Positions 17,804-26,351 of a stretch of 64,000 nt of DNA are shown piece by piece. Position 1 is the stretch's first letter. Each line of letters opens with the position of its first letter. Below the pieces are notes generated by a model. The model had not been told where the DNA came from. It did not search any database and was given only the letters and a program-made list of their open reading frames with translations. The position numbers and the translations under genes are program-made. Where the stretch lies: NCBI GenBank assembly GCA_937915545.1, contig CALGIJ010000039.1:124001-188000 (forward strand), given 5' to 3'. This DNA comes from an uncultured Desulfobacterales bacterium (lineage in GTDB: Bacteria; Desulfobacterota; Desulfobulbia; Desulfobulbales; Desulfocapsaceae).

Positions 17804-17804
17804 T

Positions 17805-18938
17805 ATGATCGGAAAGCTGGATATAACGACACTGCAACAGCTGTGGTGGATCCTCTGTTCGGTGGTGGGATCCCTCTTTCTCTTTCTCAATTTTGTCCAG
17901 GGCGGGCAGACCCTGCTCTGGCAGGTGGCTAAAGACGACCGCGAAAAGTCTTTGATCATCAACTCCCTGGGACGCAAGTGGGAACTGACCTTCACTACGC
18001 TGGTGCTCTTCGGTGGCGCCCTCTTTGCGGCTTTTCCGAAGTTCTACGCGACGAGCTTTGGCGGCGCCTACTGGGTGTGGATTCTTATCCTCTTCACCTT
18101 TATCGTCCAGGCGGTGAGCTACGAGTATCGCAAGAAACCCAACAACCTCCTCGGCGAGAAGACCTACGAGCTCTTCCTCTTCGTCAACGGCTCGGTGGGC
18201 ATCCTGCTCATCGGCGCGGCGGTGGGCACCTTCTTCACTGGCTCCAACTTTACCCTCAACGCCTATAACCAGGTGGCCTGGACTCACCCCCTGCGCGGGC
18301 TCGAGGCCGCTTTCTCGCTGTTCAACCTCAGCCTCGGACTGTTCCTCGTCTTCAATGCCCGGGTGCTCGGGGCGATGTACCTGGTTAACAACATCGATTT
18401 CAAGGGGCTGCCGCAGTTCGAGGCCCGGGTGCGCAGATCCTGCCTGAGCAGCTTCCTCCTCTCGCTGCCCTTTTTACTCTACGTGGTGGTCGGCCTGGTC
18501 TTCTTCGACGGCTTCGGCGTCGGCAAGGACGGCGCGGTGGCCATGGTGGCTGGCAAGTACCTCGGCAATCTCCTCGCCATGCCGCTGGTGCTGGTGCTGC
18601 TGCTCGCCGGCCTCTTCCTCGTCATCCTCGGGGTGACGCGCACCGGTCTCGCCAAATCGACCACCGGCATCTGGTTCGGCGGCCTGGGTACGGTTCTTGT
18701 CGGCCTGGCGGTGTTTTTCACCGCCGGTTTCAACGACACCCCGTTCTACCCCTCCAAGGCCGACCTGCAGTCGAGCCTGACCATCTACAATGCCTCGTCG
18801 AGCCACTATACGCTGACGGCGATGACCTACGTGGCCCTGGCCATCCCCTTCGTTCTCGCCTATATCGCCTATGTGTGGCGCCTTATGGATGCCCGCAAGA
18901 TCGACGAGCGCGACCTGGCCGACAAGAAGGCCTATTGA
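17805..18938 (+). CDS. cydB: Cytochrome bd ubiquinol oxidase subunit II
   Basis: A 377-residue subunit with eight to nine transmembrane helices that pairs with CydA. The opening LQQLWWILCSVVGSLFLFL and a first-helix FVQGGQTLLW segment follow the CydB pattern, as does the late TALTYVALAIPFVL-like helix (here LTAMTYVALAIPFVLAYIAYVW). The ATG at 17805 has GGAGG about 10 bases upstream, and three in-frame codons before it are excluded. It lies directly after cydA, and a 30-codon membrane peptide gene follows. Confidence 0.96.
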   Translation: MIGKLDITTLQQLWWILCSVVGSLFLFLNFVQGGQTLLWQVAKDDREKSLIINSLGRKWELTFTTLVLFGGALFAAFPKFYATSFGGAYWVWILILFTFIVQAVSYEYRKKPNNLLGEKTYELFLFVNGSVGILLIGAAVGTFFTGSNFTLNAYNQVAWTHPLRGLEAAFSLFNLSLGLFLVFNARVLGAMYLVNNIDFKGLPQFEARVRRSCLSSFLLSLPFLLYVVVGLVFFDGFGVGKDGAVAMVAGKYLGNLLAMPLVLVLLLAGLFLVILGVTRTGLAKSTTGIWFGGLGTVLVGLAVFFTAGFNDTPFYPSKADLQSSLTIYNASSSHYTLTAMTYVALAIPFVLAYIAYVWRLMDARKIDERDLADKKAY

Positions 18939-18966
18939 ACCGTCAACTCAATTTGAGGAGCACAAG

Positions 18967-19059
18967 ATGGCTGCAGTATTACTCATCGGCTGGGTCGCCC
19001 TGATCGTCGTCGCTTATAAGGCGGCGGTGGCATTGCTGATCAAGACCAACAACCTGTAG
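18967..19059 (+). CDS. 30-residue single-helix peptide of the cytochrome bd operon (CydX/CydS-like)
   Basis: MAAVLLIGWVALIVVAYKAA and a short Lys/Asn tail form one transmembrane helix. GAGGAG precedes the ATG by about 7 bases (18955-18960), and it lies 28 bases after cydB and just before the operon terminator. Small single-helix subunits (CydX, CydS) stabilise the haems of bd oxidases. The sequence is not obviously CydX, so equivalence is by position and topology. Confidence 0.75.
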   Translation: MAAVLLIGWVALIVVAYKAAVALLIKTNNL

Positions 19060-19084
19060 AAAAGATCCTGGCGTGTTTTTGCAT

Positions 19085-19129
19085 CCCGGCCGTGGGGGAG
19101 CGTCGCTCCCCCACGGCCGGGTTTTTTAT
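19085..19129 (+). terminator. Rho-independent terminator of the cytochrome bd operon
   Basis: A perfect stem of about 17 bp (CCCGGCCGTGGGGGAGC and its complement, arms 19085-19101 and 19105-19121) with a tiny loop is followed by TTTTTTATTTT. It also separates this operon from the converging pgpA operon, whose last gene stops at 19132. Confidence 0.95.
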
Positions 19130-19131
19130 TT

Positions 19132-19593
19132 TCAGAAGACTAAGTGGCCGAGGCGCCACAGCACCTGAAGGGCGAGCAGGGCGTAGAGACCGGCAACGAC
19201 ATCGTCCATCATGATGCCGATGCCGCCGCCGATGCGGCGGTCGAACCAGGAGACCGGAAAAGGCTTGGTGATGTCGAAGAGGCGGAAGAGTGCCAGACCG
19301 AGCAGCCAGGCCAGGGGGTGGGAGGGGGCCGCGCACAGGGTGACGAAGACGCCGAGGATCTCGTCGATGACGATACAGCCGGCATCCGGGGTATCGAGGA
19401 TCTTTTCCGCCGAGCCGGCGACGAAAAAACCGAGAACGAAGAGCAGGGCCAGGGCGAGCAGATAGTGGGCCAGCGGCAGGTCCTTGAGGAGCAGCCAGGG
19501 CAGCAGGGCGGCCAGCGAGCCCCAGGTCCCCGGCGCGCGGGGCAGCCGGCCGACATAGAAGCCGGTGGCGAGGGCGAGGATCAGCTTGTCCAT
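19132..19593 (-). CDS. pgpA: Phosphatidylglycerophosphatase A
   Basis: A 153-residue inner-membrane enzyme that dephosphorylates phosphatidylglycerophosphate to phosphatidylglycerol. Family motifs are GRLPRAPGTWGSLAALL, VIDEILGVFVTL with the catalytic acidic residues, and FDITKPFPVSWFDRR followed by GGIGIMMDDVVAG. It is the last gene of the def-fmt-larC-pgpA string, and its start overlaps the larC end by 13 bases. Confidence 0.93.
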   Translation of the reverse strand: MDKLILALATGFYVGRLPRAPGTWGSLAALLPWLLLKDLPLAHYLLALALLFVLGFFVAGSAEKILDTPDAGCIVIDEILGVFVTLCAAPSHPLAWLLGLALFRLFDITKPFPVSWFDRRIGGGIGIMMDDVVAGLYALLALQVLWRLGHLVF

Positions 19594-20774
19594 TGCTCGC
19601 CTTTTCCCAGCCGACGCACCTCGTCATAGACGTCGACGAGGGGAATCCCCTGTTCCGCGGCGATGATGCGGCACTGTTCGTATTCCGGGTAGACGGCGAC
19701 ACCGCGCGGAGTCAGCACCTTTTTGGCGGCAACCTCCCCCCACGGCGTGAGCAGGCGCACCTCCTGGCGTGGCAGGGTCTGCCGCGCCTCGCGGCGGAAG
19801 CGCAGACCGATGGCCGGGGTGTGGGTGAGGATAATGTCTTTGACCTTCTGTGAGGTGGCGGGAGAAGCAATGACCTGCAGGGTATGGCCGGGGCGGCCCT
19901 TTTTCATCAATACCGGGGTGAGGACGACGTCGAGCGCCCCGGCGGCAAAGAGCACCTCGCAGAGATAGGGGAAGCCCTCCGGACTCCAGTCGTCGAGGTT
20001 GGTCTCGACGATCTCGACCAGCTGGCTTTCGGAGACGGCGACCGGCTCGCCGAGAAAGACGCGCAGCAGATTGGGCTGGCCGTTTTCGAGCTGCCGGCTG
20101 CCGCAGCCGTAGCCCACTGCGAGAAGGCGCATTGGCGGCAGGGGGCCGAAGGTGGTGGCGAGCCCGGCCACCAGCGCCGCCCCCGTCGGGGTCACCAGCT
20201 CCTGCAGCAACTCGACGCCATAGCTGGGGATGCCGCGCAGCAACTCGCACACCGCGGGGGCCGGCAGGGGCAGGAGACCGTGGGCGCATTGCACGAAGCC
20301 GCCGCCAAGAGGCAAGGGCGAGCAGCTGAGCTGGCTGATGCCAAGCCGTTCCAGGGCAAGGACGGCGCCGACGATATCGACCAGGGTGTCGACGGCGCCG
20401 ACTTCGTGGAAGTGGACCGCTTCGACGGGCAGGTTGTGCACTCTGGCCTCCGCTTCGGCCAGCCGGGTGAACACCGCCGCCGCCCGGGCCACCGTCTGCG
20501 GGGAGAGGCGGCTGTCGTTCAGCAGGGCGAGGATCGCCGGCAGGGTGCGCAGCTGCTGGTGCGGGTCGCTGTCGACGATAAGCTGCAGGCAGCTCATCCC
20601 CTGGACCATCCTCTCGGCGACGCTCACCCTCAGGCCGGGAAGCGGCAGGGCGTAGAGCTCGGCCTGGAGCAATTCGCGGTCGAGCCCGGCATGGATGAGG
20701 GCGGCCAGCAGCATGTCGCCGCTGACACCCGAGAAGCAGTCGAGATGGGCGATCCTCGCCCCGGCTTCAGTCAT
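19581..20774 (-). CDS. larC: Nickel-pincer cofactor biosynthesis protein LarC
   Basis: A 397-residue protein. LarC inserts nickel into the pyridinium bisthiocarboxylate mononucleotide cofactor of lactate racemase-type enzymes. The motif HLDCFSGVSGDMLLAALI opens the protein, followed by VHFHEVGAVDTLVDIVG, VETNLDDWSPE and LMKKGRPGHTLQVI, all typical. The frame continues 60 codons upstream into fmt, but MTEAGARIAHLDC is the family start and overlaps the fmt stop by 8 bases. No larB, larE or lactate racemase gene is in the window, so its client protein is elsewhere. Confidence 0.92.
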   Translation of the reverse strand: MTEAGARIAHLDCFSGVSGDMLLAALIHAGLDRELLQAELYALPLPGLRVSVAERMVQGMSCLQLIVDSDPHQQLRTLPAILALLNDSRLSPQTVARAAAVFTRLAEAEARVHNLPVEAVHFHEVGAVDTLVDIVGAVLALERLGISQLSCSPLPLGGGFVQCAHGLLPLPAPAVCELLRGIPSYGVELLQELVTPTGAALVAGLATTFGPLPPMRLLAVGYGCGSRQLENGQPNLLRVFLGEPVAVSESQLVEIVETNLDDWSPEGFPYLCEVLFAAGALDVVLTPVLMKKGRPGHTLQVIASPATSQKVKDIILTHTPAIGLRFRREARQTLPRQEVRLLTPWGEVAAKKVLTPRGVAVYPEYEQCRIIAAEQGIPLVDVYDEVRRLGKGEQWTS

Positions 20775-21735
20775 CGCTTTCTCCGCCCCGCGCCTGCAGC
20801 ACCGTCCCGACCGGCACGGGGCGTCCGCAGCAGAAGGCGGCGACGGCCATACGCTTCTTCCCTTCCGGCTGCAGTTCCTTAAAGTTGATGGCGTGTTTGC
20901 CGCAGGCCACCAGCAGGCCGCGCGAGTCGGCGCGGAGGATGGAGCCGGGCGCACTGTCGCAGGTCAGATATTCGACCTCGGGCGCGAAGAGGCGCAGGCG
21001 GGCATCGTCGAGGAAGGTGTAGGCCGATGGCCAGGGGTCGAGGCCGCGCACCAGGCGCTCGATCTCCTCGGCGCTGCGTGTCCAGTCGATGCGCCCATCC
21101 TCCTTGGTGAGCATCGGGGCGAGGGTCGCCCGCTGGTGGTCCTGGGCGGTGGGGATTACCGTGCCGTCCTTGAGGCCGGTGATGGCTCGCAGCAGGGTGG
21201 CACCACCCAGTGCGGCCAGTTTGCTCATCAGGCTGCCGGCGGTCTCGTCGCGTTCCGGGGTGAGCCTCGCCTGAAGGAGCATGTCGCCGGTATCGAGCCC
21301 CTCGTCCATCTGCATGATGGTCACGCCGACTTCCTTTTCGCCACGGATAATCGACCACTGCACCGGCGCGGCACCGCGATAGGCGGGCAGCAGCGAGCCA
21401 TGCACGTTGATGCAGCCCAGCGGCGGCAGGCGCAGCAGACTCGCCGGGAGAATGCGTCCGTAGGCGGCGACGACGATGAGGTCGGGGCGATAGCTGAGCA
21501 GGCCGTTACGGAACTCTTCCGTGCGGATCTTTTCCGGCTGCAGCACCGGGATGTTGGCTGCCTCGGCGACCACCCTCGTCGGCGTCGGGGCGACCTTCTT
21601 CCCTCTGCCCCGGGCGCGGTCCGGCTGGCTGACCACCGCCACCACCTGGTCGGGGCCACTGAGCAGCACCTCGAGAACTTGGGCGGCGAACTCCGGGGTG
21701 CCCATGAAGATGATGCGCAGCCTCTTGTCGCTCAT
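20767..21735 (-). CDS. fmt: Methionyl-tRNA formyltransferase
   Basis: A 322-residue enzyme that formylates initiator Met-tRNA. The N-terminal Rossmann-type domain starts LRIIFMGTPEFAA, the catalytic loop reads GSLLPAYRGAAPVQWSI, MDEGLDTGDML follows, and the C-terminal OB domain ends with GTVLQARGG. The ATG overlaps the def stop as ATGA, so the ten extra codons upstream are unused. def-fmt adjacency is the widespread arrangement for the formylation-deformylation cycle. Confidence 0.97.
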   Translation of the reverse strand: MSDKRLRIIFMGTPEFAAQVLEVLLSGPDQVVAVVSQPDRARGRGKKVAPTPTRVVAEAANIPVLQPEKIRTEEFRNGLLSYRPDLIVVAAYGRILPASLLRLPPLGCINVHGSLLPAYRGAAPVQWSIIRGEKEVGVTIMQMDEGLDTGDMLLQARLTPERDETAGSLMSKLAALGGATLLRAITGLKDGTVIPTAQDHQRATLAPMLTKEDGRIDWTRSAEEIERLVRGLDPWPSAYTFLDDARLRLFAPEVEYLTCDSAPGSILRADSRGLLVACGKHAINFKELQPEGKKRMAVAAFCCGRPVPVGTVLQARGGESDD

Positions 21736-22256
21736 GGCTCGGCGGGCTCCTCGGCGGTCGCCCATTTCTTGACTTTTTTCTTGTAGAGCGCCCGTTTCAG
21801 CGGGCTGAGATGGTCGATGAAGAGGATGCCGTTGATATGGTCGATCTCGTGCTGGAGGACAACGGCGAAGCGGTTCTCCGCGCTCAGTTCGTGAGGTTGA
21901 CCCTGCAGGTCCTGATAGGCTACGGTGACCTTCTTATGCCGCTTGACGCTGGCGGTGAGGTCGAGGACGCTGAGACAGCCCTCCTCGTCGATCTGGCTGC
22001 CCTCGTGGGCGATGATCTCCGGGTTGACCATGGGGAGAAAGCTCTGCTCCTCCTCGTTTTCCCTGGAGGTGTCGACGACGATCAGCTTGAGCGATTCGCC
22101 GATCTGCGGCGCCGCCAGGCCGATGCCCGGAGCGTCGTACATGGTGTCGGCCATGTCCTGCACCAGCTTGGCCAGGCCGTCGTCGAAGGCGGTTATGGTT
22201 GTCGTCGGCTGCCGGAGGACCGGGGCCGGATATTTGAAGATCTTGCGAACACTCAT
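21732..22256 (-). CDS. def: Peptide deformylase
   Basis: A 174-residue metalloenzyme that removes the N-formyl group from new proteins. All three motifs are present: GIGLAAPQ (motif I), EGCLSV (motif II) and QHEIDHINGILFID (motif III, HExxH metal ligands). The start MSVRKIFKYPAPVLR fits the family. 41 codons of open frame upstream include Cys-rich sequence unlike deformylases. AGGTGAAG precedes the chosen ATG by several bases. Confidence 0.97.
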   Translation of the reverse strand: MSVRKIFKYPAPVLRQPTTTITAFDDGLAKLVQDMADTMYDAPGIGLAAPQIGESLKLIVVDTSRENEEEQSFLPMVNPEIIAHEGSQIDEEGCLSVLDLTASVKRHKKVTVAYQDLQGQPHELSAENRFAVVLQHEIDHINGILFIDHLSPLKRALYKKKVKKWATAEEPAEP

Positions 22257-22536
22257 CGGGTACTTCACCTGGTTGGAAGGGACGGCACACGCCGCGTTAC
22301 CGCAAAACTTTACCATAGCGGCCATGGTTTCGCCATGCTTTGCACGATAAGCACTGCCCTCGCCGATGGCAGCCTCCAATCGTCGCCCGGCGGGCTTTTA
22401 CAGTGGTGGCCGGGCACCTTCGGCTAAGCCCCTGGGCGCCTCAAAAACTGTTGACTTCCCGACGCAAGTATTGTGTCATGAGCGACATTCGCCCGGAAGG
22501 CGGCGGCCAACGACTGCGCAGAGGATGAGGACGGCT

Positions 22537-23133
22537 ATGGAAATCGTGTTTCCGATTATCGGGTATCTGGTGGGGGCGATCCCTTTCGGTTTGGTCATCG
22601 GCAAGTCGGTGGGCGTCGATGTGCGGCAGGAGGGCAGCCGCAACATCGGGGCCACCAATGTCAACCGCGTGCTCGGCAAAAAGCTCGGCGTGCTGACCCT
22701 TATCTGCGATTGCCTCAAGGGCCTGCTGCCGATGTGGCTGGCCAGCGTCGTTCTCGGCGGTCAAGGCCAGAGCGAACTGATCGTCGCCCTTACCGGAGTG
22801 ATGGCGGTCATCGGCCACATGTTCCCGGTGTACCTCGGCTTCCGCGGTGGCAAGGGCGTGGCGACCGGGCTGGGTGTCTTCCTCTTTCTGTCGCCGCCGA
22901 CCATCGTCGTCTGTCTGGCGGTCTTCCTCCTCGCGGTGCGTCTCTCCGGTTTCGTCTCTGTGGGCTCCCTGCTCGCCTCGGCCCTGGCGCCCCTGTGGCT
23001 TCTCTTGTTCGGGGCCTCGTGGCCGGCCATCGCCGCCGCCCTGGTCATCGCCGCGCTGATCTGGATCAAGCACCACGAAAACATCGCCAGGCTGCGCCGC
23101 GGCGAGGAAAAGCCGTGGAAGAAGGCCCAGTGA
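22537..23133 (+). CDS. plsY: Glycerol-3-phosphate acyltransferase PlsY
   Basis: A 198-residue inner-membrane acyltransferase that uses acyl phosphate to make lysophosphatidic acid. The three conserved loops are visible: GAIPFGLVIGK with GSRNIGATNVNRVLGKK, FPVYLGFRGGKGVATGLG, and KHHENIARLRRGEE. The start was set at MEIVFPIIGYLVGAIPFG. An ATG four codons earlier (22525) is possible, but the GAGGA spacing favours the later one. It is divergent from def. Confidence 0.95.
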   Translation: MEIVFPIIGYLVGAIPFGLVIGKSVGVDVRQEGSRNIGATNVNRVLGKKLGVLTLICDCLKGLLPMWLASVVLGGQGQSELIVALTGVMAVIGHMFPVYLGFRGGKGVATGLGVFLFLSPPTIVVCLAVFLLAVRLSGFVSVGSLLASALAPLWLLLFGASWPAIAAALVIAALIWIKHHENIARLRRGEEKPWKKAQ

Positions 23134-23152
23134 CCATTGGGCGCGTCGCTAC

Positions 23153-23560
23153 CTACCCCACCTGACGTTTCTTGTCGATGAGGTCGGCGAGGATTACCTC
23201 CGCCTCCTCCATGTCCTTGGCATACATGGCCTGGTAGCCGCTGATCTGCTGACTGAGCTTGGCGATCTGCGTGAAGATCACCTTGGCCTGGCCGACGACG
23301 CGGACCACCGGGCCGACCTTTTTCTCGCTGAGATAGCGGGTTATCTTGATAAAGGTGTTGATGCCGGCGAGATGGCCGATACGGGCCTCGGTGAGGTCGG
23401 TGATGACGGCGAAGCCGGGCTTGAGGTCGGCGACGCAGAAGCGGATATCGGTATAGATGCGCTCGATGTCGCGCTTCTGCACCGAGCCGAACAGCCTGAT
23501 GATCAGGCGGTTGCGCTTGACGTCGGCGGAGACCTTCGAGTTGGACGTATCCTTGGCCAT
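23153..23560 (-). CDS. Conserved hypothetical protein, STAS-like
   Basis: A 135-residue soluble protein. After a short charged start, RNRLIIRLFGSVQKRDIERI, then a stretch ending VITDLTEARIG, has the strand-helix-strand alternation of STAS/SpoIIAA-type regulators. No kinase or phosphatase partner is adjacent, and the phosphorylatable Ser/Thr position cannot be placed. It converges on plsY with 19 bases between stops. The family is not recognised with confidence. Confidence 0.5.
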   Translation of the reverse strand: MAKDTSNSKVSADVKRNRLIIRLFGSVQKRDIERIYTDIRFCVADLKPGFAVITDLTEARIGHLAGINTFIKITRYLSEKKVGPVVRVVGQAKVIFTQIAKLSQQISGYQAMYAKDMEEAEVILADLIDKKRQVG

Positions 23561-23810
23561 TGACAGGGAACCTGGCGATACCGCATGTGGGGTGACGATG
23601 ACTGCCTCAGGTGCCGGCGGGGCCGACGATGCTGGGTGGCGATGGCTTCCCGCTCTTGTCGGAGCAGGGGGCGATGGGTGGATTATAGCGTAAAACCTCA
23701 GACCCCTTCCAGGGTCTTATCGTTTTTTCTCTGCCTGACACATAATCGACTGCCCGCAGAAAAGGTTCCCGGCACATGCCCGGAAAGCACCCGCCCTTTC
23801 TGCCATGGGG

Positions 23811-24275
23811 CTATTCGGCGAGAATGGCCTCGATCATCTCGCGGCGTTTCTCACCGCTCAAAAAAGGATCCATGCGCACCTCGAGGATTTTTTTCTGGCG
23901 TTGCCGGCGGTGGCTGAGCGCATCGGCGATGGTGGCGGCGAGGTCGTCGACATCGCAGGGTTTCTGCAGGTAATTGAAGGCGCCTTGCTTCATCGAGGTT
24001 ACCGCCGCCGCCACCGAGCCCTGTCCGGTGAGCATGATCACTTCGGTCAGCGGACGCAGCCGCTTCATTTCGGCCAGTGTGCTCAGGCCGTCTTTTCCCG
24101 GCATGGCCAGATCAAGCACCACCACGGCGAGTTCCTCGTTGTCGCGCAGGCACTGCAGGCCCTGGTCGCCATCGCTGGCGGTGGTAACGGCAAAGCCTCG
24201 CCTGGTGAGGCGGGTGGCGAGGATCTCGGTGAAGGCCTTTTCGTCGTCGACGACAAGGATGGCGGCTTCGGTCAT
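23811..24275 (-). CDS. Single-domain response regulator
   Basis: A 154-residue receiver with no DNA-binding output domain. Residues 1-120 carry ILVVDDEKAF (acidic pair), VVVLDLAMPGKDG (phospho-acceptor Asp), IMLTGQ (conserved Thr) and YLQKPCD (conserved Lys). The tail HRRQRQKKILEVRMDPFLS, followed by GEKRREMIEAIL, is a charged helix seen in RegA/ActR-like or chemotaxis-like lone receivers. No histidine kinase is adjacent. AGGAG lies 7-8 bases before the ATG, and 65 upstream codons overlap dgkA and are excluded. Confidence 0.88.
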   Translation of the reverse strand: MTEAAILVVDDEKAFTEILATRLTRRGFAVTTASDGDQGLQCLRDNEELAVVVLDLAMPGKDGLSTLAEMKRLRPLTEVIMLTGQGSVAAAVTSMKQGAFNYLQKPCDVDDLAATIADALSHRRQRQKKILEVRMDPFLSGEKRREMIEAILAE

Positions 24276-24325
24276 GGCAGGGCTCCTGGGCAGACGAAAC
24301 AGTTGGCAGGCGAAGAGGTCTCCTC

Positions 24326-24715
24326 CTAAGGATGGAAGGCCTGCCACAGTTCGCAGGTCTCGGAGATCATGACGATCGTCCAGAAGAAGATGGAAACTCC
24401 GGCCGCGGCGGCGGCGATGTCCTTGATCACCTTGATCTTGTGGTTCTCGTTGGTTTCGATGAAGTCGCACAGGGCCTCGATGGCGCTGTTGAAGAGCTCG
24501 GCGATGAGCACCAAGCAGGTGGCGGCGACGATGAGCAGCGAATCGACCCAGGGGCGCAGCACGAAGGAGAGGGCGAGGATGACCACGGATACGTACATCT
24601 TGTAGGCGACGCTGAAATCGTAGCGCATGGCGAAGCGCAGCCCGGACAGGCAGACCTTGATCTTGCGCAGCGGGTGATAGCCCTTTTCGCCGATTCCCAA
24701 AAACTTGTTGTACAT
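24326..24715 (-). CDS. dgkA: Diacylglycerol kinase family protein
   Basis: A 129-residue membrane protein with three transmembrane helices. The signature AELFNSAIEALCDFIE matches the active-site helix of prokaryotic diacylglycerol/undecaprenol kinases. The upstream E-x-AFRQE-like helix is atypical here (AMRYDFSVAYKM), so substrate choice is uncertain. GAGAGGAGGG precedes the ATG. It is followed upstream by a PAP2 phosphatase gene, a pairing that suggests polyprenyl-phosphate or lipid phosphate recycling. Confidence 0.85.
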   Translation of the reverse strand: MYNKFLGIGEKGYHPLRKIKVCLSGLRFAMRYDFSVAYKMYVSVVILALSFVLRPWVDSLLIVAATCLVLIAELFNSAIEALCDFIETNENHKIKVIKDIAAAAAGVSIFFWTIVMISETCELWQAFHP

Positions 24716-24746
24716 GATCGCCCTCCTCTCCGTTCTCGTTGGTCGT

Positions 24747-25235
24747 TCAGCCGCTGTGGCCCTCTGCCGGGGGATAGAGGAAATGCATGGTGGTGACGAC
24801 GATGGCGGCGAGCAGGAAGCCGGCAAGGACGTCGGAGGGGTAGTGCACGCGCAGATAGACCCGCGACCAGCCCACCGTCACGACGATCGCCAGGCAGACG
24901 ATGACGCACAGGGCGGCTGCCGGTGGCGACAGGGTGCGGCTGGCGAGTAGTGCGAGGGTCAAAAAAAACGAGGCCGCCTGGGCGGAATGGGCGCTGGGGA
25001 AGGACCAGTCGCCGGGCATCTCCACCAGCAGCCCAAGAGAGTCGGGGCGGGCACGGCGAAAGAGCAGCTTGAGCAGGTGGACGGTGATGGCGGTGACGAA
25101 GAGGCTGAGGAGCGGCAGGTGGCCGACGCCATATCCTCCAGCCCGCGCCAGCAGCCAGACGAGGAAGGCGGCCGGGCCGAGGACGTAGAGGGAGCCCAGC
25201 CAGGTAACGGAAAGGAAGAACAGGTCGGCGGTCAT
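24747..25235 (-). CDS. PAP2 family membrane phosphatase
   Basis: A 162-residue protein with about five transmembrane helices and the three phosphatase motifs: KLLFRRARP (C1), PSAHS (C2) and SRVYLRVHYPSD (C3). Such enzymes dephosphorylate undecaprenyl diphosphate or phosphatidic-type lipids on the periplasmic face. It begins 31 bases before dgkA, which is transcribed next on the same strand, suggesting a lipid-carrier recycling pair. Confidence 0.9.
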   Translation of the reverse strand: MTADLFFLSVTWLGSLYVLGPAAFLVWLLARAGGYGVGHLPLLSLFVTAITVHLLKLLFRRARPDSLGLLVEMPGDWSFPSAHSAQAASFFLTLALLASRTLSPPAAALCVIVCLAIVVTVGWSRVYLRVHYPSDVLAGFLLAAIVVTTMHFLYPPAEGHSG

Positions 25236-25395
25236 CGGCGTATAGCTGGAGGCTCAAGGGTCAAGTGCCGGACGGGGGACTGGCCCCGCCCCGGCTGCGG
25301 TCTTTGCCTGGGAAGATAGTCATCATCTCCTGGCCAGGCGAGAAAAAACGGGCGATGTTCTGGCAAGGGGGCTCCCCAGGCCGGACCAGGGGACC

Positions 25396-25905
25396 TTATT
25401 TGCCGAGGAGGGCGGTGACCTTTTCCAGGGCCCGGCGGTTGAGGGTCTGGGCGCAGTAGGTCGGGCCTTTGCTGGAACCTACGCCGTCGCGCCACTCGGC
25501 GAGCAGGGCGCCGCGTTCGTCGAGCAGCTTATAGCTGAGGTCGAGGGAAGCCGCCCCGGCGCCGAAGCCGACGAAGGCGCGCGCCGCGCGGCTGCCCGGG
25601 TTGAAGCGCTCGACATCGACGATGAGCAGTTTCCCCTGGTCGGTGCGATACTCGCCCATCTCCTTGATGAGCAGTGGCTGGAAGCCGCCGTCGCGAAAGA
25701 TCTTCAGGAGATCGCGGTCCATCCAGTCGATGGTCATGCGCAGCTCGCGCTCCTGGTCGGCGCTCTGTTCCTCGAGCTGGCCGTCGAGGGTAAGCAGGAC
25801 GATGGCCGCCCTGCCTGCGGCGAGAGACTCCTCCTTTTTTTTGGCGCAGCCGACACCAAGGCAGAGGATGATGAGTAAAGGCAGGAGGAGATGTCGAGGA
25901 TTCAT
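25396..25905 (-). CDS. DUF4410-like lipoprotein
   Basis: A 169-residue lipoprotein. The signal MNPRHLLLPLLIILCLGVGC has a lipobox-type LGVGC, so it should be lipidated at Cys20. Residues 35-165 contain RAFVGFGAGAASLDLSYKLL, resembling DUF4410 proteins, whose role is unknown. The ATG has GGAGGAG about 10 bases upstream, and a good minus-strand promoter lies at 25999-26026. The frame remains open upstream, but only this start gives a signal peptide. Confidence 0.68.
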   Translation of the reverse strand: MNPRHLLLPLLIILCLGVGCAKKKEESLAAGRAAIVLLTLDGQLEEQSADQERELRMTIDWMDRDLLKIFRDGGFQPLLIKEMGEYRTDQGKLLIVDVERFNPGSRAARAFVGFGAGAASLDLSYKLLDERGALLAEWRDGVGSSKGPTYCAQTLNRRALEKVTALLGK

Positions 25906-25998
25906 GGGCAGTCTCTCTTCTTGAGTCGATGGAGGTGATGTCCACAGGGAGGCGCGCAGCCGCCTGCGCCGCCGGGCCGGGGCGGAGGTCCGGGGCTC

Positions 25999-26026
25999 AT
26001 TATACAAAACCGGAGGGTATTGTCAT
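25999..26026 (-). promoter_or_regulatory. Sigma-70 promoter of the DUF4410-like lipoprotein gene
   Basis: On the minus strand ATGACA (26021-26026, five of six bases of TTGACA) is followed after 16 bases by a perfect TATAAT (25999-26004). This predicts a transcript start near 25991 and a leader of about 85 bases before the lipoprotein ATG. Confidence 0.65.
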
Positions 26027-26351
26027 CGCCATTTCTCACCGTCCTTTTGTCCGCCCCCTTGCGAGGGATTTTTCAGGTGGCGCGGCGGGTGACGACGGGC
26101 AGGCAGACTGGGTATGGAAAGGGCTGCCGCGGGATGCGGCGGCCTGTCATGGGCCGCGTCGCGGCGCAGCCGTGGCGCCGCAAAAAGCGCCTGGTGCGCC
26201 TGAGGCAGAGGCACCATCAATGTTGGCCGAGAAAAGTGCTGGACAATCCTTTTTCCGGCCATAGTTTCTAGGGGAATTTGCGGTGCGGCGGTCGACTACG
26301 GTCGACAGGGAAAGAACACACTGTGTAAAACCCACATTGGAGGAAAGACTC
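26027..26351. other. Intergenic region upstream of the DJ-1 family gene
   Basis: Here lie the leader and presumably the promoter of the DJ-1/PfpI gene. Two GTCGAC palindromes sit 10 bases apart (26291-26296 and 26301-26306), a possible operator. GGAGGAAAG at about 26339-26347 is the ribosome-binding site. No gene was recognised. Confidence 0.4.
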
